DNA from: Brachycybe producta
Lineage: Eukaryota > Arthropoda > Diplopoda > Playtdesmida > Andrognathidae
Length of the DNA stretch: 64,000 nt
Direction: 5' to 3'
Assembly: GCA_036925085.1 (NCBI GenBank)
Contig: JAUPFP010000001.1
Location: forward strand, 12,545,354 to 12,609,353
Shown here: positions 56,343 to 64,000 of the stretch, piece by piece
Layout of the letters: the number at the start of each line of letters is the position of its first letter
Position numbering within the stretch: position 1 is the stretch's first letter
Position numbers and translations under genes: made by a program
Notes under the pieces: generated by a model
What the model saw: the letters and a program-made list of their open reading frames with translations, nothing else
Told to the model about the DNA's origin: nothing
Database searches by the model: none

Positions 56343-59100
56343 TCACTTGGTTACATTTTCGTAGGCATATTGGTGCACTAATTCTTGAATTTTGTTACGA
56401 AATAACATCTTCTTATTTTTAGGTATCAATGACACGTGTGGCAATAAACTATAGAAAAAGCTCATATCCTCACTTTGTAAATCATAACCCGATTTAAATC
56501 GTTTTTCTTTGAGGTACCCATAATCCAGTTTAGGTTTTTCCACATTTAATAAAGCAGTACCAAGTAATTTGTTCAGTCCATTCCTCTTCCTCTTGGAGAT
56601 TATGACCTGTGGTTCAATGTGGAAGTCTTCATCTTCCTGGATTGTTTGGTGTTCGCCTTGACTTGTACGATCATCATCACTGACAACCGATGAAGAATAT
56701 ATGGAAATATTTTTTGGCGAATCTGAAGGTGTGGCTCCGGTTTCATCATTGATTACCCTCGTACACATTGTTAGATTGCTCTTCGATGCCTTATTTCTTA
56801 TCTGGTTTGTGAGAAATAGGAGACTTTCATAGTGTGGCCACGTCCAAGTGACAGGCGTCATATTTCCTTCATCTCCAGATCGAGATGTGGTTATTTTTGA
56901 ATGTTCGGAACGAAAATAATCACGAAGATATTTCCATTTCTTTCGCACTGCAGCCCCTGAAAGTTAAGAACAAAATTGTATAAAGCCTAATGACAACAAT
57001 TTTTGATAAGATGTTCGTATAAGTAGCTGTTGCAAATTATGCAGAAAATGAAAGTAACTATAATAGTTCAAACCACAAATGATTTTTCAACATTATTCTG
57101 AAAATAGCATATTTTATAAACTAGCTGAGTAAATTATGTAATTTTCATGTTAAAATCTTTCAAAGTAATTTTTTACAGGAATTTCAAGCTTCGGCACTCG
57201 ATGATCAAAAGTAGCCTACCAATCATCATATGGTATTTTTATAGCCTCATGCTGTATTAAGAGGCTCTTGGATGCTTGTGTCAAAATGGAAATTTAGTTT
57301 TCAACTTTGCCACAAAGGGCACTTCTACTTTGAAGTAGAAAACGTATGTAAAGCAAAGCACTGTGTAATATGTGTATGAAGTATGGGTGCGTATGTTGAA
57401 AATAAAATGTCTCTCCATGGTCTCAATGCAAGTTTTTTTTAAATAAAACTTAAATTAGTCCTTATTAAATGTTTTCGCATGGGTGAGAGCAGGTTATTAT
57501 TACAAGAAAATGAGTGAGTTTTTTAATTATTGACTTACAAATTTGTTTATTTTCTATGACCAATGAACCATGTTAAAAGCCATAGAATCGGAAAGTGGTG
57601 GGCTACTTAATCCAATCATTTATTTCATTCAGGAGGAATTTTGTTGTTTCATTCTGTATTCTGGTTAGGTTAGACATTTGTTTATCTTCCTAAGAGCAAC
57701 AGCTTGTTTTTACAAGCAAATGGTGGTCAGGAGCAGTGGCGTAGCTGGGCTTGGTTGCGCCCCCCCGGGGCCGCTTAAAACCTTGCGCCCCCTTAATCTC
57801 CCTCTCCACTTAGGTCTCATACTGGAGGGGTGCTATTTTGATTAACGGCGGAACAGTATGAATAGTCGGAAGGTTAGATTTAGTTAAAGGCTGCTTGTTG
57901 CAGAGGGTCGGGGGGGGGGGGGGGGCGCAGCCTCCTATTTCTTAGTTATTAAAATCAAATTTGTATATTTTTCCGACCGTTCCTCCCATTGAACAAATTA
58001 GGAAACTGGCAGAATTAGGGACTAATTTGATTTAATAATTCTTAAAAAAAATCGGTGTCTCCGCCCCCAGACCTCCTGCAACAACTTAATTTCACTAAAC
58101 CAAACCTTCGGACTCTTCCTACTATTTTTCCGACTGTTCATACCGTTGTTCGGACCTTTCCGCCGTTCATCAAAATAGCACCCCCTAAACAAATTTCTAT
58201 GCACAATAATTGCTTAAAATGTCCTTCGATGGCAATGCGTGAATTCATTGTGTTCGCCGTGCCCATTGATCTCTGTAAAGATTTACTGGTGCAACTATGT
58301 AGTTTTTAAAAATAAATATTAAATGAAAGTCGATTTATTAAATTATTTTTGAAAATACATAAACTTTCATTTTGTTTTTTGTGCCCCCAAACCTCCTGCG
58401 CTCCTTCCCCCCCCCCCCGGCAGTTGCAAGTCTTGCGGTTCCGTAGCTACGCCCCTGGTCAGAAGTTTGCAAGTGTTGGACCAGACATTGTGTTCGGATA
58501 AACGACGCTTTATAGTAATGGCATCATCGCATGTACCATGGGATGGTCTCCTTTTTTTCTATTCGAGTTTCTTTCTTCCTTCATTTGTTTTTAAAAACTT
58601 GTTCTGGAACATATTGTTAGGTGTTGAAAAAATAAATAAACCAACACCTAACAATATTGGAAGCGAGGTAACTAACAGGAACAATAAAGAGTTTGAAAAG
58701 CACTAGTCCATAAACCATCTTCGCGTCTCTCTCAAATTCTTGATTATTCTATATTTCCGGTTGTCTCTGCTGTTTAGAAACTAGAAAACAAACGACGCTT
58801 AGCAGACGATGTTCTTTAATTTTGTCTAGAAAAAAGTTTTAATTTGAAAGATATCAACATGAAAACAGTCTTAAATGATTGCTACAACCATATACATAAC
58901 CATTGTTTATGACATTTTTTGTCCCAACAAAGAATATTTGTTTTATTCAAAAACAATTCATACATACGTTGTGAATCCATTTCTATAGCAACTTCATCCC
59001 ATAATTTAATAATAATGAACCGGTTTTGGTGATCAGGATAACTCTGGTCCCATAATATTGGTCGTGAAAAGACGCAAGAAATTAACTTTTCTATATCCAT
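56343..59100 (-). CDS. MADF-BESS domain protein (Adf-1-like), two exons
   Basis: Exon 1 (59100-58968) starts MDIEKLISCVFSRPILWDQS and holds the N-terminal half of a MADF (Myb/SANT-like) DNA-binding domain. The donor GTATGT is at 58967. Exon 2 (56956-56343) follows the acceptor CTTTCAG and completes the domain (AAVRKKWKYLRDYFRSE, TWPHYESLLFL). The join is in phase (CAAC plus GGGCT). Residues about 90-170 are acidic/Ser-rich with a basic KRKRNGLNK. Residues about 205-235 (MSFFYSLLPHVSLIPKNKK) are a BESS protein-interaction motif. The predicted length is 248 residues with no stop or frameshift. Such proteins are usually nuclear transcription regulators, but many are transposon-derived. The start ATG could be further upstream. 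Confidence 0.75.
56957..57733. other. MADF-BESS gene intron, part downstream of the hAT element
   Basis: AT-rich intron DNA with no coding features. A degenerate copy of the CATGTTAAAATCTTTCAAAG module lies near 57145. Confidence 0.5.
57734..58457. mobile_element. Non-autonomous hAT-type element (MITE) in the MADF-BESS intron
   Basis: Its ends are inverted repeats: CAGTGGCGTAGCTGGGC at the left and CGTAGCTACGCCCCTG at the right (reverse complement CAGGGGCGTAGCTACG). An 8-bp direct duplication flanks it, GTCAGGAG (57726-57733) and GTCAGAAG (58458-58465), with one mismatch. The size is 724 bp. It contains G- and C-runs (57911-57926, 58410-58421). No transposase is encoded. CAG(G/T)GGCGTAGC ends with 8-bp duplications fit hAT. 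Confidence 0.85.
58466..58967. other. MADF-BESS gene intron, part upstream of the hAT element
   Basis: It contains another copy of the TTTGAAAGATATCAACATGAAAA-type module (58838-58865) and otherwise nothing I recognise. Confidence 0.5.
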
Positions 59101-59711
59101 CAAACCATTGACAGCACACAGGATCAGAGACGAACTAATGACAAACACGAAATGCGGCACAAAAGAAAGATCGATCAATACAAGAAATTCATCAGAAAAA
59201 TGTGGTCACTACAGTTGTGCGCGCCATCTATGGGAATTTATGCACATCGACTGCGTTATTTTTTGTCTCTCCCCCCCCCCCAATAGCTTCCACAGCCTTA
59301 CATTATAAAGTTATACCTTGTACACACATGAGTCAAATGAATTCAAATTAAATGTGTTTAGGTGAATTATACGGAATCCAGTTAAGCACATGAACCCAAA
59401 TAAAAATTGACTTTATTATTTTAAATTGAAATACTAAATCAATATTTTGTCAATAGTTTCTATAATTTATATTGAGTTACTGTTTGTCCTTCACAGGGCT
59501 CAGTAGAACACGTTTATTATTTAAATGCATTTAAAGTATCAGGTGTGTACTAGGTATTATTAGTATACGTAATTTAAGTAAATTAAACTAATTGATTAAA
59601 GATAGTTTGTAATGTTTTAAAAAACCCTGGTTTGTTAAAGTGGGTGCAATGCAAAAAAAAAAGACTAGTGGGCTTTTTTGGGTTGGACACAGGGTTGCCA
59701 ACCCTGAATCA

Positions 59712-59764
59712 TAGGTCACTAGGTGACCTACACTTCAGAACTGTATGTCACTTAGTGACATACA
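59712..59764. repeat. Tandem pair of palindromes sharing GTCAC-N3-GTGAC
   Basis: TAGGTCAC-TAG-GTGACCTA (59712-59730) and TGTATGTCAC-TTA-GTGACATACA (59742-59764) are perfect inverted repeats with 3-bp centres. The centres are 32 bp apart, about three helical turns. Confidence 0.8.
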
Positions 59765-60510
59765 CATTAGAAATTCCTTTATATCGGTGATTGGGCTGGA
59801 GTTATGTTAAAATAGGCTTGTTGACGAGAAGGCTGGTGGCGCAGCCCCTGGAATGTAAAAGTGTTTTAAAATAATTTTTAAAAAGTATTCCCCCCACCCC
59901 CAACACTGGTTTTTGAACATCTGCCAAACAAGAGAACTGTGGAAAATTATTACAAACAAATTTAACGTGAACTCTCGAATTTTGTTTTATTTGCGGCTTT
60001 AAACACTGAAACCACCTAATGTAAAATTACATTTATTTCCTTTTTCGAGTAAATACATTCAACTCAAAACATAACAAAAAGGTTTTTGTTGCATGACTAA
60101 GCAAATTCTTTTTAATCAATGCTAAACGTGAAAAACATCAAAATTCTTCATTTAAACATATACGTAAAACAAGAGTTAGAAGCAATATTGATCATAAAAA
60201 AGACATTTTGTATGCCTGAAAAATTCATACATTTCTAATTTCATTCATTTAAACACAACTTTTAAAATACATTTTTGCTAAACATGGAAATAACAAAACT
60301 GCAGTAGGCCTAAACTTATCAAAAGAAATTTTTATTAACAAAGGTAACGAATTCCCAGACCAATTAAGACATATCAAGGAAATGGGTCATAAACAGAAGT
60401 CTGCACAGTTAACCACAGTTTCAATGGTTCAGTAAAAATTGGCTTTAAAAGACTCCAAAAAACATCACTGAATAAACATGCATCAGGAATCCAAAACAAG
60501 AAAACAAAGC

Positions 60511-61075
60511 GTCTAGAACGGTTAACCAACTACCAATCTGATAACTATGGTTACAGTTACAGAACGGTTCTGGTTGCTGACCGATTACGAAGCCAAATGG
60601 TCATTGTAAACGAACGGTTATGGTTACCGAATGGTTGCGATCGCCAGTTACAGTTGTAAAAAGGTTGCAGTTGTAGAACGGTTTTTAGTATGTTAAAATG
60701 TGGAAAAATTTCTTCTAAAATGTATCCGATTTTTTCTAAAAAGCTTAAATGCTTGGGGACTAAAACCATTTCCAAAAGTTTCGTAAAATTATAACAGCAT
60801 TGCACATAGTTTTATGAGCTAACAGCATAACACAGGGCTATTCGACACTTATAGCCAAATACTACCTTAATAACACTTAAAATATTTTATAAAATTACAG
60901 TAGCCACAATAGTGTTCCCATAAACACAGTCGTTCAGTAACCATAATTGTTAAATAACCACAACCATTTGAATAACCATAACTGCAGATAACCATAACCA
61001 CGATTATTATAACCGTGTTTACCCTTGTACAAGTTTGTGGTTAACCAGTTGCTATTTTCATAACCGTTCAGATCT
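60511..61075. repeat. Imperfect inverted-repeat region (possible MITE)
   Basis: The left side begins AGAACGGTTAACCAACT and contains repeated GGTTATGGTTAC. The right side ends GGTTAACCAGTTGC ... CATAACCGTTCAG with repeated TAACCATAAC. The arms pair imperfectly around AT-rich DNA. No clear target duplication is seen. Confidence 0.45.
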
Positions 61076-61190
61076 CTTTTCATAAATATTAAGCAAATGA
61101 AACTCTTCTTGACAAAACTTTAAACAAATTCATGTGAAAATATTGTGAACCAACATTTGATATCATATTATAATTTGAATGATGGATGAT

Positions 61191-63832
61191 TTAAAATCTC
61201 CCTTGAAGCATTGTCGGCCATGAAGGTCTTGTGGCTCCATCCATTTCAGTAGCTATAGAATTGGTACTAAGTAACCGATGACTGCCGCCACCAACTGCGG
61301 CACCACACTCATTACAACGTCCCTCTTCCATTGCTCCTCCACATTCTGTTATGACATAAATGTGTCCGTTTGGACACTTGAACCAATGTCCCTGTCCCAT
61401 TCCCAAGGCAGTCAATATCTCTCTTTTTTCAACTTCTGATATTCCGAGGCCTGACTGAAGTTGCCGTAACTCATTTAACTTTCGACGGACCTCTTCTTCC
61501 AGTATTTCCGTGAATGGAGTCAAGTCCGTCAAGTACAAGACGATATTATCATAGCACGGCTTCGCACGATCATTCATTGTATTGCGTTCAGCACCCTGTA
61601 GCAGGCTAGACAGCATTAAAACTCGTTGAAATTCACGAGAAAAATCATTGACCTGGTTGTGACTGGAGTGCTTATTCAGTTCCAAAAACCAATCCTTTAA
61701 TTCCATTAGTTTTTCACGGGCAGAACTGCAGCTCACATGCCCTAAAATTGTATTCCACTGTTTCGCCATGTCTTCCAGGAGTGTTACTAAATTATCGACG
61801 GTTGTGAGTTCTGTCAGGCTGTGGCAGTCCTTGGTTTCATGAGCCAATTTAACGGTACAGTCTCGTAACTTAGAGGGATATTTTTCGTAAGACTTAACGA
61901 TATTTCGAACACGTTGTTTTACAGTCTGCAGCTTATTTTTAGTATCTCGAATATCGCCAAAAATCCTACTTTTGATGGCTATCACATCTCCTAGAACCTG
62001 GTTTACCTGAGTAGAGTAACGGAAAGTCTTTCGTATGATCGTTGTACACTTTGGACACTTCTTCATCTCGATGACCGCATGTTGGGTGCCACCTGCAGCA
62101 CAAGTATCTTGCTTCATGTAGTAATCCATCGCCCCAGATTCGATAACGTGACCACAATCTTCTAGTAAGACGAAACGAGCATCCTCTTCGTCTTCGGTTC
62201 CAAATATAAGCTCGCAAACCTCCTCTCTGTTGCACTCTCGGCACTGTTTTGGGCACGGTTCACCACAGAACCCGATACAAGAATGACCACAAGGCAACAT
62301 CATGGTGCAAGGCTCATTGCAGGGATCACGATCACATGGCTCATGGCAGAGCTTTGTGCACGCCAAATGCTCGCATCTCCAGGCACACGGTTCCATACAA
62401 GGCTTGCAAGGGAATCCACATTTCAATTTGCATTTACTGTGGATACATCTGTTCTCACAGGGCCGGATACAAGGCGGACAATTCTGTGCACATGGAACAT
62501 TGCACGGATGCCCGCAAACAATTCGTCGACCACAGTTCTCATTGCAACGAACGTGCATTCGTCCTTGATGGCAGTCTCTGCAATTTCCAGAGCAGAGATG
62601 ACCACATGATAAAGGCTGGTAACAAGGGCTAGTGCACGCCTCCAAAAGAGATTTCTCTAACTTTGACTGCGAACATGAAACTCTGACAGTGTGCCCACAA
62701 ATTGCTACCCTCTCTATTTTGACGTGGCAACTTTCATTGTTGCATAATTCGCCACAATACTTCTGACAAAGATGTCCACAAGAGAGAAATTTATTGCATG
62801 GATTTCTGCACGACATGCTTTCAGGATGTTTGTGGCAAGCCACATTGTTAAAATGGCCACAAATGGGATTCCTCTTTAGTACAATCACCAAACAGGGGCC
62901 ACATTCAACGTTGCACCGACGATTGCATTTGTGTTGAAATTCGCATAATTTTTCGCAAGGCTTCATACACACTACTTTCGTGTGTTCGGCGTCATAAAAA
63001 TGGCAAACCTTCGGACATTTATGTCCACAAGAAAGTCTGTAATCACAAGGTAGACCACACCCACCTTCTGGTGACAAGTGAAAGTCTGCATGAGAACCGA
63101 CTTCGGTTATTACGTTCGGATGGTTTTCGCATTTAAGTTCGAGTCGTGCACCGATAAGTTTGTCCCTTTTCAGAGAATCGACGATCGGTTTCCAAATCGT
63201 AGCATTTTCGGAAAGAAAATCAAAATTTCCGATACAGAATAGTCCCATCTTAGCTCTCGAGAGAGCAACACAAACACGATTATCGACCTTCAAGAAGCCA
63301 ACGTGGCCTTCCGCATTACTACGGACCAACGACAACAATATGATGTCATTTTCTTCTCCTTGAAAATTGTCCACAACCGTACAGCGGACATCCTTGCCAA
63401 TGGTGGCTTTGATGAGTTTCTTTATGAGAAACACTTGACCCAGATATGTGGAAAGAATCGTGATTTGTTCCGGACGATAACCTTGGAGCAAAAGGTGGCG
63501 GCAAAGTGCAATCAGAAATTTAGCCTCAAATTCGTTTGCTCGACTCGAAGTATCGGAGACCGTAGACTCGACTTGGTGATGATTTACAAAGAACACACTC
63601 GAAACCGTACCCTTGACGAATTCGTACTTCTCCACCGAAGGATGGTTCAGCAAGGTCTCATAGATGTGAGGAACGAGAAGTTCAGCAATCCGTGGCCTCA
63701 TTCTGTGTTGCGTCTGCAATCTCTCGTATGGCATTCCGTTTCGAATGAGTCTCTCGAAAAGAGAAACGTCCAATTTGTAATCCTTGGCCAAACGATACAC
63801 CGTCGGGTTCGGTCGCAACTGTTGCTGGTCAC
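61191..63832 (-). CDS. ZNFX1: ZNFX1-like RNA helicase, last exon (partial gene)
   Basis: The exon begins after the acceptor TTTCATAG (ends 63833) and runs 880 codons to the stop at 61191. Earlier exons with helicase motifs I-II lie past the window. Numbered from the exon start, SF1 helicase motifs are GDQQQLRP (1-8), QHRMRP (42-47), VVDNFQGEENDIILLSLVRS (about 155-180) and VALSRAKMG (about 190). Then come repeated NF-X1-type zinc fingers (CGHKCPKVCH, CGHLCSGNCRDC, CGHPCNVPCAQNC), about residues 260-560. A helical region follows. A C-terminal RZ-type finger has GHWFKCPNGHIYVITECGG and CNECGAAVGG (about 815-850). ZNFX1 proteins bind RNA and act in antiviral sensing in vertebrates and small-RNA inheritance in nematodes. 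The frame is intact. Confidence 0.9.
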
Positions 63833-64000
63833 CTATGAAATTTAAAGGAACAAAAAGTGATGCATGAAAACGAAATTTCACACACACCACGGGGTTGGCA
63901 TTGTTTTTCCTAAGGTTAGGTTACACTTTTTCCTAGTTTTGTGTACCTTCATTATTAACACAATATAAATTGTATTCAAACATTAATGTAGCTTCATTTT
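63833..64000 (-). other. Intron of the ZNFX1-like gene (partial)
   Basis: The non-coding sequence upstream of the acceptor includes AAGGTTAGGTTA near 63910. The next exon is outside the window. Confidence 0.7.

Larger units (their letters stand above)
59101..61190. other. Intergenic DNA between MADF-BESS and ZNFX1-like genes
   Basis: AT-rich with no supported gene. It includes a tandem pair of palindromes (59712-59764) and an imperfect inverted-repeat region rich in GGTTATGGTTA / TAACCATAACC motifs (60511-61075). The MADF-BESS promoter is expected just upstream of 59100 and the ZNFX1-like 3' end just below 61191. Confidence 0.5.

Noticed and set aside
63303-63845. Plus-strand open frame of 180 codons opposite the ZNFX1-like exon
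   Set aside because: It is antisense to conserved helicase motifs and has no recognisable content.

Overview
The window looks like repeat-rich, AT-rich nuclear DNA of an animal, most likely an arthropod. The evidence is a spliced MADF-BESS gene (a family expanded in arthropods), a spliced ZNFX1-type helicase gene, and short TTAGG runs, against a background of nested retrotransposons and DNA transposons. I cannot name the species. No bacterial gene, operon, rRNA, tRNA or CRISPR array is visible.

Layout. 1-2715 (minus) is a decayed RTE/BovB-like LINE. 2830-4925 (plus) looks like the LTR and start of gag of one LTR element, abutting at about 4926 a minus-strand Ty3/gypsy element (element 1, 4928-10097). 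10125-41777 holds two related plus-strand gypsy elements placed head to tail. Element 2 runs 10125-15085 and 27114-31332. Element 3 runs 31367-41777. They are separated by only 34 bp of TA-rich repeat. Both carry a long protein extension after the integrase that includes an AT-hook-like motif, and both sit in (TA)n tracts.

The most striking object is a 12,028-bp DNA transposon (15086-27113) inserted in the integrase catalytic core of element 2. It has a 9-bp target duplication, imperfect terminal inverted repeats, and two inverted arms made of a 192-bp satellite (about 21 copies left, about 3.8 right). Its minus-strand gene joins a PHD finger, a Cys/His cluster, a Mutator-like (MULE) DDE transposase and an OTU cysteine-protease domain through short introns. 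A 30-bp alternating purine-pyrimidine minisatellite lies just upstream of the start codon. The gene carries two in-frame TGA codons and a frameshift, so this copy is probably dead.

From 41778 to 53340 come a CR1/L2-like LINE with an SGNH-esterase ORF1, a duplicated scrap of element 1 gag inside (TA)n, a tnp2-like (EnSpm/CACTA-type) transposase relic, a spliced DUF4806-type relic, a GC-rich unidentified ORF, a cellular-type integrase relic and a long (TA)n tract. 53340-56342 is nearly featureless AT-rich DNA.

The last 8 kb is the host-gene end. A two-exon MADF-BESS gene (minus, 56343-59100) has a 724-bp hAT-type non-autonomous element in its intron. The last exon of a ZNFX1-like gene (minus, 61191-63832) ends in an RZ-type zinc finger; its upstream exons lie beyond the window. 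Insertion order read from the nesting: element 1 (or its gag with a TA tract) is older than element 2, which is older than the MULE-like insertion.
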